64,000 bases of DNA from NCBI RefSeq assembly GCF_000423445.1, contig NZ_AUHZ01000007.1:104663-168662 (forward strand), written 5' to 3'. Position 1 is the first letter of the stretch. Every line of letters begins with the position of its first letter. The notes beneath the pieces were generated by a model. It had not been told where the DNA came from. It searched no databases and worked only from the letters and a program-made list of their open reading frames with translations. The stretch comes from Acidipropionibacterium thoenii DSM 20276. Its GTDB lineage: Bacteria > Actinomycetota > Actinomycetes > Propionibacteriales > Propionibacteriaceae. This document shows, in pieces, positions 8,083 to 17,400 of the stretch. A program made the position numbers and the translations under genes.

Positions 8083-8105
8083 CGGCGTCGAGGACGGCTG
8101 TGAGG

Positions 8106-9323
8106 TCAGTCCTGGGCCGGGCCGGGCTGGCCGATCTCACCGAGCATCTGGGTGAACCAGGGCTGGGTGACGTCGAAGGGCTTGCCCCCCTTGATCCGGT
8201 CGAAGGCGATATTGGTCAGCACATCGCCGGCCTCCTCGTCCTGGCCGATCACTCCGGAACGACCCGACAGGGCGCACTCGACGGCCAGATCGGTGCAGCG
8301 GCCGATGAGTTCCAGGTCGGCCTCGTTGGAGGCGGCCGACCGGGAGAAGTAACCCGACTTCTGGACCATCGTCTTCTCGGCCGACAGCCGCTGGGCGAAC
8401 TGCTTGCCGAACCAGGCCCCGGGGTTGATCTTGTCGAGCTTGACGTGGCCGAAGGGGTCACGCGGGACCTCCTCGCCGGACTTCTCGAGGTCGGCGACGA
8501 TGGCGTCCAGACCGGCTCCCTCCGACAGGAAGATGGTGACATTCCCGACGGTGTCCATCACCTTGTTGAGGCGCTCGGCCTCGGCGTCCAGGTCGATCCC
8601 GGCCTCGGGGACGTAGACGGCGTGGATGTCCCAGGCCTCACGCGACAGGCCGATCTCGGGCACCCACTCCTGGCTGTCGAGCCACTGACGGTACTTCTGG
8701 GCGGTGGCGGCAGTGAGGTAACCGCAGTTGCGGCCCATCACCTCGTGGATGATGAGCATCCGGGATCCGGAGTTGTGCTCGGCCACCACATTGGCGGCGA
8801 ACCTCGCGCCCTGTTCGGCGGCGGTCCAGGCCCCCAGGGACTGGCGGATCGGGATGATGTCGTTGTCGATGGTCTTCGGCAGGCCGACGACAGTCAGTCC
8901 GTAGTCGTTCTCGGCGAGGTAGCCCGCCAGATCGGCCGCCGTGGTGTTGGTGTCGTCGCCGCCGATGGTGTGCAGCACGTCGACGCCGTCAGCGACCAGC
9001 CGGTCTGCGGCGACCTTGAGGGGATCCTCACCCTCGGCGACCAGACCGCGCTTGACCAGGTCGTCCTTGTTGGTCAGCTTGACCCGGGAGTTGCCGATCG
9101 GGGAACCGCCGAAGCGGTGCAGTACATCGGCCTTGGCGCGCACCTCGTCGGTGATCTCCAGGAAGTCGCCCTTGAGCAGACCCTGATATCCGTACCGGTA
9201 GGCGATGATCTCGACGTCTGGTGCTACCTCCGTGTAGCGCTTGACCAGCCCGCCGATCGCCGTGGAGAGGCAGGGTGCGAAGCCGCCCGCCGTGAGGAGG
9301 GCGACCTTCTTGACCTGGGCCAT
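8106..9323 (-). CDS. pfp: PPi-dependent 6-phosphofructokinase
   Basis: A 405-residue phosphofructokinase that uses pyrophosphate instead of ATP to interconvert fructose 6-phosphate and fructose 1,6-bisphosphate, a reversible glycolytic/gluconeogenic step. The key marker is GGDDTN (residues 121-126), with Asp124 in place of the Gly found in ATP enzymes, and PKTIDND with Lys150. Length and the TAGGFAPCLS N-terminus match the propionibacterial PPi-PFK. AAAGGTC lies a few bases upstream of the ATG as ribosome-binding site. It stands alone between a convergent membrane-protein gene and a divergent TadE-like gene. The PPi-PEPCK candidate 5 kb away is the metabolic companion. Confidence 0.93.
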   Translation of the reverse strand: MAQVKKVALLTAGGFAPCLSTAIGGLVKRYTEVAPDVEIIAYRYGYQGLLKGDFLEITDEVRAKADVLHRFGGSPIGNSRVKLTNKDDLVKRGLVAEGEDPLKVAADRLVADGVDVLHTIGGDDTNTTAADLAGYLAENDYGLTVVGLPKTIDNDIIPIRQSLGAWTAAEQGARFAANVVAEHNSGSRMLIIHEVMGRNCGYLTAATAQKYRQWLDSQEWVPEIGLSREAWDIHAVYVPEAGIDLDAEAERLNKVMDTVGNVTIFLSEGAGLDAIVADLEKSGEEVPRDPFGHVKLDKINPGAWFGKQFAQRLSAEKTMVQKSGYFSRSAASNEADLELIGRCTDLAVECALSGRSGVIGQDEEAGDVLTNIAFDRIKGGKPFDVTQPWFTQMLGEIGQPGPAQD

Positions 9324-9463
9324 GGTGTGGTGACCTTTCGTTGAGTGAGATTTCGCCCTCCAGCCTATGACACCGGCGCCCTTGACATTCCCGGAGGGCC
9401 GATCGCCGACGGAGTGGCCCGATCGCTTCCCAGCAGGGCACCCGGCATGGTGAGCTTGTCCTC

Positions 9464-9895
9464 ATGACCGCGGTCCGGGGATTCAGCAGGCTGCCAGAGC
9501 GGGGCGCCAGCATGTCGGTGACCGCCGTGCTGCTGATGCCCTGTCTGATCCTGGCAGGCGGCCTGGCCGTCGACGGCGCTCAGCAGGCTCGGGCCCGCCG
9601 ACAGGCCCACACCGTCGCCTCGCAGGCGGCCAGGGCCGGCTGCGACCAGTCCTCCGCGGCCCAGCTGACCGGTCGGTCGGGGGCCTCCGGTGATGGTGAC
9701 GGGCGTGCCCGGGCCGCACAGGTCGCCGCTGCCGCCCGGCCCGAGGGCGGTTCGGTCTCCTCAGCGGTGCGGGTGGAGGACGATCTGCTGACGGTCACCG
9801 TGACCGTCACCAGAGCGACCATCGTGCTCTCGGCGATCGGACTGGACTCGGTGCGGGGCCAGGCGGTGTCCAGCTGCCGGTTGATCCCCCGCTGA
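9464..9895 (+). CDS. TadE/TadG-like pilus-assembly family protein
   Basis: A 143-residue protein with the typical TadE/G-like N-terminus ERGASMSVTAVLLMPCLILA (residues 12-31), a single hydrophobic helix followed by DGAQQARARRQA, then AARAGCD. The rest is predicted to be extracytoplasmic, with beta-rich VRVEDDLLTVTVTVTRA and a C-terminal Cys that could pair with the one after the helix. Actinobacterial Tad clusters carry such proteins, but no tadA, tadB or pilin gene is near it here, so it is an orphan. Function unknown. Confidence 0.6.
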   Translation: MTAVRGFSRLPERGASMSVTAVLLMPCLILAGGLAVDGAQQARARRQAHTVASQAARAGCDQSSAAQLTGRSGASGDGDGRARAAQVAAAARPEGGSVSSAVRVEDDLLTVTVTVTRATIVLSAIGLDSVRGQAVSSCRLIPR

Positions 9896-9935
9896 CCACC
9901 GCCGGTAACTCCCACGCGCCGGACCGTGGCCCCGA

Positions 9936-9941
9936 TACGAT
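9936..9941 (+). promoter_or_regulatory. -10 box (TACGAT) of a leaderless start
   Basis: TACGAT ends 6 nt before the ATG at 9948. It would drive yciO and the coupled mtn gene. Confidence 0.5.
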
Positions 9942-9947
9942 CGGGGG

Positions 9948-10568
9948 ATGACCCACTACTACCCGGTGCACCCGGTCAACCCGCAGCGTCGTGCCCTCAA
10001 CCAGTTGGTCACCATCCTCAAGGAGGGTGGCCTGATCGGCTATCCCACCGATTCCGGATATGCCTTCGGGGCCCGGCTCGGCAACAAGGACGCCCTGGAG
10101 CGGATCCGTCGGATCAGGGGCCTGGACGAGAAGCACCACTTCACCCTGGTGATGAGCGAGTTCAGCCAGGTCGGCCAGTACGTGCAGATGGAGAACTCGG
10201 TGTTCCGCGCCATCAAGGCCGCGGTGCCCGGTCGCTACACCTTCATCCTGCGAGCCACCCGTGATGTGCCCAAGGTGATGCTGCACCCCAAGAAGCACAC
10301 CGTGGGAGTCCGGGTCCCCGAGCACGTCACCTGCCTGGCACTGATGGACGCCCTGGGTGAACCGATCGTCTCCTCGACACTGATCCTGCCCGGCCAGGAC
10401 CGGCCGATGGACGATGGCTGGCAGGTGAAGGAGGCACTCGACAACGAGCTGGACGCCGTGCTGGACTCCGGGGACTGCGGCACCGACCCGACCACTGTGA
10501 TCGACTTCAGTTCCGGCGAGGCGGTCATCACCCGGATGGGTGCCGGCGACCCGGCACCCTTCCAGTGA
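9948..10568 (+). CDS. YciO/Sua5-family protein (threonylcarbamoyl-AMP synthase-like)
   Basis: A 206-residue YrdC-fold protein. GGLIGYPTDSGYAFGARLG, IRRIRGLDEKHHFTLVM and VGVRVPEH fit the YciO subgroup rather than TsaC/Sua5 proper; Lys and Arg residues of the fold that bind ATP/bicarbonate are present. TsaC makes threonylcarbamoyl-AMP for t6A in tRNA, but YciO proteins have much weaker or uncertain activity, so the true substrate is open. Leaderless start. Its stop overlaps the next start (TGATG). Confidence 0.8.
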   Translation: MTHYYPVHPVNPQRRALNQLVTILKEGGLIGYPTDSGYAFGARLGNKDALERIRRIRGLDEKHHFTLVMSEFSQVGQYVQMENSVFRAIKAAVPGRYTFILRATRDVPKVMLHPKKHTVGVRVPEHVTCLALMDALGEPIVSSTLILPGQDRPMDDGWQVKEALDNELDAVLDSGDCGTDPTTVIDFSSGEAVITRMGAGDPAPFQ

Positions 10569-11302
10569 TGGCAGGCAGCCCGGCCGTGCCGAAGGACACC
10601 ACGAGCATCCCGGTCCTCGGGCTGCTGGGAGCGATGGACGACGAGATCCGCCTGATCCGAGGCGACCTCGCGGACGCCCGAGCCCTGCCCGGACCCTGCG
10701 AGATGGTCTCGGGGAGGTTGGACGGCCACCCGGTGATCCTGGCGAGATCCGGCATCGGGAAGGTCAATGCAGCCCTGGCGGCCTCGGCGATGGTCTCTGC
10801 AGGTGCCTCGGCGATCGTCTTCACCGGGGTGGCCGGGGCGGTCGCCACGGGGCTGGGAATCGGCGACGTCGTGGTGGGCGACCGGTTCGTCCAGCATGAC
10901 GCGGACGGCACCGCCTTCGGCGACCCGATCGGCCAGCTACCCGGCGAACCGCGCTACTGGGCCCCGGACCCCCAGCTGCGGGAGCGGGTCCGGCAGGCTG
11001 CCCTGGAGCTGGCCGGCGGTGGCGCTCATGCGGTGGTGTGCGGCACGATCGCCAGCGGCGACCAGTTCATCGCCGACCCCGCCCAGGTGACCTGGCTGCG
11101 TCGGACCTTCAACGCCTCGGCGGTGGAGATGGAGGGGGCCGCCCTGGCCCAGGCGGCGTCCCACCTGTCAGTGCCATTCGCAGTGGTGAGGATCCTGTCG
11201 GACTCCGCCGACGGGAACGCCGTCGCAGACTTTCCGGCATTCCTGGCCGAGGCCTCGCAGCGCGACCGTGAGCTGGCCCACGCGCTGGTCGCCCAGCAGT
11301 GA
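10568..11302 (+). CDS. mtnN: 5'-methylthioadenosine/S-adenosylhomocysteine nucleosidase
   Basis: A 244-residue member of the PNP/UDP nucleosidase family: LGLLGAMDDEIRLIR at the N-terminus (acid-base Glu of the AMDEE motif), FTGVAGAV, CGTIASGDQFI, AVEMEGAALAQAA (ribose-binding Glu) and VRILSDSADG (catalytic Asp). It removes adenine from methylthioadenosine and S-adenosylhomocysteine in sulfur-amino-acid salvage. Starts with TGATG overlap to yciO; a GTG three bases earlier is the alternative. The protein is slightly longer at the N-terminus than E. coli MtnN. Confidence 0.88.
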   Translation: MAGSPAVPKDTTSIPVLGLLGAMDDEIRLIRGDLADARALPGPCEMVSGRLDGHPVILARSGIGKVNAALAASAMVSAGASAIVFTGVAGAVATGLGIGDVVVGDRFVQHDADGTAFGDPIGQLPGEPRYWAPDPQLRERVRQAALELAGGGAHAVVCGTIASGDQFIADPAQVTWLRRTFNASAVEMEGAALAQAASHLSVPFAVVRILSDSADGNAVADFPAFLAEASQRDRELAHALVAQQ

Positions 11303-11307
11303 ACCGG

Positions 11308-11334
11308 AGCCGGCCCGATGAGCTGCGGGCCGGC
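11308..11334. terminator. Bidirectional hairpin between mtnN and lipid kinase gene
   Basis: GCCGGCCC (11309-11316) pairs with GGGCCGGC (11327-11334), extendable by a G-C pair, in the 46-nt gap between two convergent genes. Confidence 0.5.
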
Positions 11335-11348
11335 AGCGCGTGGCGGCC

Positions 11349-12260
11349 TCAGGCCCGCACCAGCAGGGCCCCGCTGTCGATCCGGACCCGCATCGTGGTG
11401 GCCATCGAGAGCGGATCCCCGTCGGCCTCGGTGAGGACCTTGCGGTCGGTACTGACCAGGCAGGTGTAGGCCGAGGCGTGCCGGATGATGCGATGGCCCC
11501 TGCGGTGCAGGGTGACAGCGCGGAGGGTCGCCGCGGCCCAGCCCACCAGGCCCGAGGGGGAGAAGGTCATCAGGTCCAGCCGACCGTCGTCGATCCTGGC
11601 CTCGGGCACCAGTTCGATCCCGCCGGGCAGCAGCCCGCAGTTGCAGGCCAGCACCATCTGGCACCGACCGGTGACCGGTTGACGGCCATCCACCGTGGTC
11701 TCGGCGCTGAACCCGCGCTGGGTCAGCGCTCTGAGCCCCGAGACGATATACGCCAGCCAGCCGATCCGTTCCTTGGATCTGGACTGTGTTCCCGCCAGTG
11801 CCTCGGCATCCAGGCCCATTCCCGCGATGACGGTGAAACACATCTCGGCGCCCTCGTCGAAGCGCACCCGGCCCAGGTCCACCGCGCGCGGGGAACCCTC
11901 GAGCACTGCTGTCAGCGAGGCCCTGAAGTCATTGTGCGGCAGCCCCAGGTTCCGGGCGAGCAGATTGCCGGTGCCCAGTGCCAGGACGCCCATCGCGATC
12001 CCGGTGTGTGCCATCGCCGAGGCCACCTCGCGAACCGTGCCGTCGCCACCCATCGCACAGACCAGGTCGGCGCCGGAGTCCACTGCACGACGGGCCATCC
12101 CTGCGCCATGATCCTCGGCGGTGGTCGCGACCCACTGGGGTCGGGCCCAGCCGTGACCCTCGAATATCGAGGCGGCGATGTGCCTGTGGGCGTCGAGGTC
12201 GTCGATCTTCAGCGGGTTGTAGACGATGACCGGCCGTGTACCAGGGGTGCTGGTGGTCAT
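11349..12260 (-). CDS. Diacylglycerol kinase-like lipid kinase (YegS/DagK family)
   Basis: A 303-residue DAGK-catalytic-domain protein with the ATP-binding GGDGTVREVASA, GVLALGTGNLLARNLGLP and the C-terminal EADGDPLS expected for this family. Likely phosphorylates diacylglycerol or a related lipid at the membrane. The start has its own -10 (TAGGCT) six bases upstream, and that hexamer overlaps the stop codon of the NagZ-like gene ahead of it, so it can be transcribed independently as a leaderless message. Confidence 0.85.
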   Translation of the reverse strand: MTTSTPGTRPVIVYNPLKIDDLDAHRHIAASIFEGHGWARPQWVATTAEDHGAGMARRAVDSGADLVCAMGGDGTVREVASAMAHTGIAMGVLALGTGNLLARNLGLPHNDFRASLTAVLEGSPRAVDLGRVRFDEGAEMCFTVIAGMGLDAEALAGTQSRSKERIGWLAYIVSGLRALTQRGFSAETTVDGRQPVTGRCQMVLACNCGLLPGGIELVPEARIDDGRLDLMTFSPSGLVGWAAATLRAVTLHRRGHRIIRHASAYTCLVSTDRKVLTEADGDPLSMATTMRVRIDSGALLVRA

Positions 12261-12266
12261 GCCAGG

Positions 12267-12272
12267 AGCCTA
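12267..12272 (-). promoter_or_regulatory. -10 box (TAGGCT) overlapping the upstream stop codon
   Basis: On the minus strand TAGGCT starts with the TAG stop of the NagZ-like gene and ends 6 nt before the lipid kinase ATG at 12260. Confidence 0.5.
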
Positions 12273-13460
12273 GCCCGGCAGTCCGGAGATGAGGGTGTCG
12301 ATCCGTGAGGAGGACTCCCGGATCCGCGCGGCCGAGGTCCGGGCGGTGATTCCCTCGACCATCGCGGGCACCAGTGAGGGGTCTGCGCACAGGGCCAGGT
12401 CACCGCCGGCGTCGAGGAACCGCGAGCCTCGGTCCCGCACCGGCACTGCTGACACCGCCTTCGCCGAGCCGAGGTCATCAGAGAGCACCACGCCGGCGAA
12501 GCGCAGCGCCGAGCGCAACAGGTTCGGGATCACCTTCGAGGAGAAGACCGCCGGGACGGTGGGGTCGATCCGCGAGTAGATCGCCGAGGAGACCATCACG
12601 GTCTGCGAGCCGGCGGCGATCCCGGAGCGGAAGGGCTCCAGGTTCGCCGAGTCGGCAGAGGTCGTGGTGTCGGTGGCCACCGCCAGATCGGTGTTGGCCC
12701 GAACCGCTCCCAGCCCCGGGAAGTGCTTGACGGTGGTGGCCACCCCGCCCTGCCGGTAGCCGGTGACCGCAGCGGTGACGAATCGGCTCACGGTGGCCGG
12801 ATCGGTGCCGAAACCCCGGTGCAGTGCTCCAATGGGTGCATTGCCGGAGCCCAGCTGCGGATCGACGACATCGGCCACCGGTGCCAGCACCAGGTTGAGG
12901 CCGGCCCTGGTCATCTGGGCCCCCATGGTGCGGGTGAGGGCCTGGCAGCTGGCCGCCGAACCGGTACCCATCCGGGCGGCCGAGGGCAACGGGGAGAAAT
13001 CGGAGGATGTCAGATTGGCCACCAGGCCGCCCTCCTGGTCGGCGGCGATCAGAGCTCGCGGGGCCCCGGCGGCCCGCGCTGCCCGATGGATCCGGGCGGT
13101 GGCGGCGCGGATCCGAGAGGTGGAGGTCCAGTGGCCCAGCAGGAAGACCCCGGCCAGCCGGTGTCGGGTCACCAGGGCGGCGACCTCCTCCAGGTCGGAA
13201 CCGGTGCTCAGCCCCACCAGCATGCAGCCTCCGGCCAGTTCGGCCGGGTCGGCAGAAGAGGCGGTCCGCGAGGGACTGGGACTGGGTGAGCGCGACACGC
13301 TGACAGACGAGTCGGCCGGTGACGGTGCCGGTGAACCGGTGCCTGCGGCGGGTGTGCTCGTCGAGGCCGAGGGCTCACTCCGCGGGGCCGCGGGGGCACA
13401 ACTGGCCAGCACCGGGGTGAGGGCGGCACCAGCCAGGAGGGCTCGTCGTGAGAGGACCAT
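12270..13460 (-). CDS. Glycoside hydrolase family 3 lipoprotein, NagZ-like beta-N-acetylhexosaminidase
   Basis: A 396-residue lipoprotein. The start LSRRALLAGAALTPVLASC combines a twin-arginine-like RR with a lipobox cysteine at residue 21, followed by a Ser/Pro/Ala-rich tether to about residue 80. The GH3 domain has GLVANL, APVADVV, GFGTDP and KHFPGLG (the NagZ KHFPG loop) and the nucleophile-containing LSDDLG. It would cleave terminal N-acetylglucosamine from muropeptides or glycans outside the membrane. The start at 13460 is supported by a -10 TAGCGT seven bases upstream; a longer reading from 13496 lacks this. Confidence 0.85.
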   Translation of the reverse strand: MVLSRRALLAGAALTPVLASCAPAAPRSEPSASTSTPAAGTGSPAPSPADSSVSVSRSPSPSPSRTASSADPAELAGGCMLVGLSTGSDLEEVAALVTRHRLAGVFLLGHWTSTSRIRAATARIHRAARAAGAPRALIAADQEGGLVANLTSSDFSPLPSAARMGTGSAASCQALTRTMGAQMTRAGLNLVLAPVADVVDPQLGSGNAPIGALHRGFGTDPATVSRFVTAAVTGYRQGGVATTVKHFPGLGAVRANTDLAVATDTTTSADSANLEPFRSGIAAGSQTVMVSSAIYSRIDPTVPAVFSSKVIPNLLRSALRFAGVVLSDDLGSAKAVSAVPVRDRGSRFLDAGGDLALCADPSLVPAMVEGITARTSAARIRESSSRIDTLISGLPG

Positions 13461-13467
13461 GGATTTC

Positions 13468-13473
13468 ACGCTA
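13468..13473 (-). promoter_or_regulatory. -10 box (TAGCGT) of a leaderless start
   Basis: Minus-strand TAGCGT, 7 nt before the ATG at 13460. Confidence 0.5.
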
Positions 13474-13541
13474 GTCACGTCTGGGCCCCTCAACAATGCC
13501 CGAGGGCCACCCGGTGCGATCTGGTGGTTGCGGTGGATGGC

Positions 13542-14369
13542 TCACAGGTCCACCCAGCTGCTCCCCGATGCCGTCAACTCCACTGGTCGCCCCAGCAGGC
13601 TGCTGACCCTCGCTCCGAGCTCGGCAGCGACCTCGCCGGCGGTCGCCTGGTCCGGGGCCTCGTCCAGCTGGGCCAGCCTCAGCACGACCCGGTCGGGCAG
13701 ATAGCTGATCCCGGTCACCGGCACCCCGGCCGCCCGCAGCGCAGCCTCCTCCCGGCCGGCCTGCGACAGTTCGAGGCTGGTGGTGAACTCAGCGGATCGG
13801 ATCCGCCGGCTGAAGGTGGCGATCGCCAGTGCCCCGGTGACGGCCCGGGAGTAGCTGCGAAGCAGCCCGGAGGCACCGAGTTTGATCCCGCCGAAGTATC
13901 GGGTGGTGACGGCCACCAGATCCGACAGATCTGCTGGGTGCGGCTCATCGCCACCGGGCCGGTGGCAGACCCCGGGAGATCGGGGTGGTGGACCACCGCG
14001 GAACTGGAGCAGAGCCTCCAGGGTGGGGATACCGGCGGTTCCGGCGGGTTCCCCGTCATCACTGGAGCGCTGGACGGCCCGGCTGGGGCCGAGCAGGAAT
14101 GCACTGACGTGGTGACGGGCGTCATGGTGGCTGCGGCGCTGGTCGGCGATCACCTGACGGGCGGCGTCCTCCTCGGTGACCCGGACCAGCCGGGTCAGGA
14201 AGATCGAGCGCTTCACCTCGATCCGGTGACTGATGTCAGTGCCTTCTCCCAGCACGGTGTAACCCACTCCGGCAACCCTGCCACAACCGCGGATGTGGCC
14301 GACTGCGCGCCACCTGGCCGGGGCCCGGTGCGGCTCCTCAGGTTCCGCTGGCGCCATCGGGCCGGTCAC
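13542..14369 (-). CDS. YigZ/IMPACT (UPF0029) family protein with a Pro/Gly-rich insertion
   Basis: Up to 275 residues; family members are usually about 200. Conserved parts are IEVKRSIFLTRLVRV, DARHHVSAFLLG, SSDDGEPAGTAGIPTLEALL and VAVTTRYFGGIKLGASGLLRSYS, followed by a C-terminal ferredoxin-like domain. Two oddities explain the length: about 35 extra N-terminal residues (a GTG at 14267 would remove them) and about 28 Pro/Gly/Arg/His-rich residues inserted just before the VAVTTRYFGG strand. The reading frame stays open through both. The family is implicated in translation-related functions, but its mechanism in bacteria is unknown. Confidence 0.8.
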   Translation of the reverse strand: MTGPMAPAEPEEPHRAPARWRAVGHIRGCGRVAGVGYTVLGEGTDISHRIEVKRSIFLTRLVRVTEEDAARQVIADQRRSHHDARHHVSAFLLGPSRAVQRSSDDGEPAGTAGIPTLEALLQFRGGPPPRSPGVCHRPGGDEPHPADLSDLVAVTTRYFGGIKLGASGLLRSYSRAVTGALAIATFSRRIRSAEFTTSLELSQAGREEAALRAAGVPVTGISYLPDRVVLRLAQLDEAPDQATAGEVAAELGARVSSLLGRPVELTASGSSWVDL

Positions 14370-14417
14370 CTAGGGGGATAATCGCCGCCCGGTGTTCCCT
14401 CCCGGGACCCAGCCGTA

Positions 14418-14423
14418 CAGAAT
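14418..14423 (+). promoter_or_regulatory. -10 box (CAGAAT) of a leaderless start
   Basis: CAGAAT ends 6 nt before the ATG at 14430, with no Shine-Dalgarno sequence in between. Confidence 0.4.
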
Positions 14424-14429
14424 GGGGCC

Positions 14430-17400
14430 ATGGCTGAATCATCGATGATCGACGCAGCGAATCTCAGACTTGCCATCAACGGACTGCCGTTGCCCACCGG
14501 CGGTGCCTCCACCGGCATCGAGGCGGTGGCCCCGGTGCTGGCCCGCCAGCGAGAACTGCGCCGGGAGCTGCCGGAGGCACTGTGCCCGGCCGACCGGCGG
14601 ATCCAGCGGTTCATCGATCGCTACCTGGATCAGGCAGGCGTGGCGGACCTGAGACCCAGAATGCCGGCCACCACCCTGGTGCTCGACGAGGCCGGCCTGG
14701 CACGCACCTTCTCACTGCCGGTCGACGGCGACGAGTTCTCCTCGGACCTGCTGTCCAGCTACCGGGTGGCCAACGGCGTCCTGCACAATCCGCGCAACGA
14801 CCGGCGCACCACCGCCGGGGTCTTCCACATCGTCGAGGGAGGCCTGGCGATTCCCGACGACAAGAAGGCGGTCCCGGCCAGGGTCTTCGCCCAGCTGCTG
14901 GAACGCGCATTCCAGGCCCCTCGGGCCGACACCCTGCTGCCCTACAGCGCCGACCAGGACGCCGAGCACCAGGCCCACAGCTACGTCTCCCTGCTGATGC
15001 GCCCGATCGTGGTGCCCGCGGTTCCCGGCCTGGTCTCCGAGCGTCGGATGGAGACCCGGTTCTTCGCCCCCGGTGGGCTGGTCTCCAACCTGGACTTCGT
15101 GGAGGGGATCTTCGGCAATGCCGGGGATCCGTTGCTGCCGGTCAACGACGCCGCCCTGGCACCGACCTCGTGGACCGGCCACACCGGATGCGTCATCCTG
15201 GCCCCGCACCTGAGCCGTGTCACGAAGAAGGAGCTGGGCCTGCCGCATGTCGACCAGGCCACCGAGCGCCAGCGCCGCGATGGGATGTGCTGGCGGGAGG
15301 AGTCGGAGTACTACAACGAGGGCAAGCCGTTCAAGCTCTGCGCCCGCGATGAGTCCGGGGTGATCGTGACGATCATCGCCGACAACTACTACGGCTACTG
15401 CAAGAAGGAGGTCAAGACCCAGATCGGGTACTCGGCCAATCTGTTCGGCATCAGCGAGGAGGAGCACTCCGGGGGAGCGCGGGCCTACACCGCCTACAAC
15501 GAGGGCCTGGAGTACACCACCACCTCGGAGCCGGGTGATCCCGAGGTCGCCGATGTGGTGGCCGCCAGTCCGGGTCGGTTCACCCTCCAGCCGGAGGGTT
15601 ATGCCATCGACAATGAACTCGACGGAGTGGTCATCGTCCCGGGTGAGGCCCGGTACTCACTGCTGAAGGGCACTGTCTCCTGGACCGGGAGCGACGGCGT
15701 CGAGCAGTCCCTGCGGCTCAGGGTGGACCACGAGTACCTCGGGCCGACCGGCACGCGGATGCGGATGGAGCACTCCGAGATCGACAACCAGTGGGCGCTG
15801 AACCTGGTCGACGGGGCGTCGACCACCCTGCACAAGCAGTGCACCGTCTCGGGAGGCGGCAAGTCGGAGATCTCCAAGGCGATCTCCGATGCCTTCATCC
15901 CGGGCTCGGCCTACACCCCCGATTTCGAGGCCGACATGGCTGCGGTCGACCAGATCCTGCACCGCGACTACTCGATGAGATTCGCCGATCCGGGGCTGGC
16001 CGGCTCCGATCACCGCCCGATCCTGTCGAGGGAGCGCTCGGTGGGTTCGGTGATCAAGCTGCTCACCGCCTCCAGCGACTTCACCGAGGACTACAACTCC
16101 TGGGTGGAGTCGATCCCGCAGTTCCGCAAGGAGCTGGTCTTCACCATCAAGCGCTACTACAAGCCCGAGTGGGGGTCGGACTGGAAGTCCCACTTCTCGG
16201 TCTCTCCGACCAACGGTCGGCACGGCACGATGGTGCGTCTGGACGGCGAGAAGATCCGCGTCGACATGCTGCGGGTCGGCTTCGACGAGAACGGCTCCTG
16301 GCGGCTGTTCACACTGCGCCATGACTACGCCCCCGATGTCAAGGTCCAGACCGAGGACGACATGACCGCCTCGGCGGTGGTGCCGGCCGGACTGACGGTC
16401 GGACCGCAGGATCTCTCCAGCAAGGTGGTGGCCAACTGTGAGGCCCTGCTCTTCCAGCGCCCCGACGACGCCATCCACCGCGGCTACGACCGGCAGACCG
16501 AGCGCGACATGGCCGGGTCGGGGCTGTTCATCTCCAACTACCAGCCGCTGACCCGCGCCGATGTCGCCCAGATGAGGGACGACGTCGTCGAGTTCTCCAA
16601 GTTCTCCGCGCCGATGCGCTCCTTCCTGTCGCAGTTCGCCGACTCCGACCCCGCCGCCGGACCGGCCTATGCCGTCTCCAGCGCCGACCCGCGGCTGGTC
16701 GACGGGGTGCGGTCGAAGAACCCTCGCTACCTTCAGGTGCGCCCCGACATCTCCCATTCCCGCCTGACCCGGATCGCCGACCTGGCCAGTCACCTGCACC
16801 ATCGTCGCCCGGTCGCCGAGAAGCTCCTGCTACCGGTCGACATCGTGGCCGCCGGAAGACGCAACAACCCTCCGGAGGAGAACGTCCCGGCGCTGTGCTC
16901 CTACAACCCGCTGCACTACATGGAGCTGCCCGAGCTGTTCATGGAGTTCATCTCCTCGATGACCGGCAAGAGTCCGTCGACCACCGGCGCCGGTTCCGAG
17001 GGGGCGCTCACCAAGGGCCCCTTCAATGCGATGCCGGCGGTCTTCGACCTCAACTCCTCGTTCCTGTCCTTCGCCCTGTCGGGATACGACGGCTGGCTGT
17101 CCTCGGCCGGCTGTATCGGCCCGAAGGTCCAGGTCGCCCACGACATCTCACTGCTGATCCCCGAGCTGTTCTCCCGGATGTCGCCGGCCGAGAGGGATGC
17201 CGCAACCCTGATCCGCGGCGGATACCTGGAGAAGCTGACGGACTACCAGTTCGACGGTGAGACGATTCCGGCCTCCCGGCTGGGCTACCGGATGACCGAG
17301 AAGTTCATGAAGATGTACTTCGGGCGGATCTTCATGCACCCCGACACGATCTTCACCCCCGAGATGCTGCGTCCCGAGCTCCAGGACGAGCAGGTCTTTG

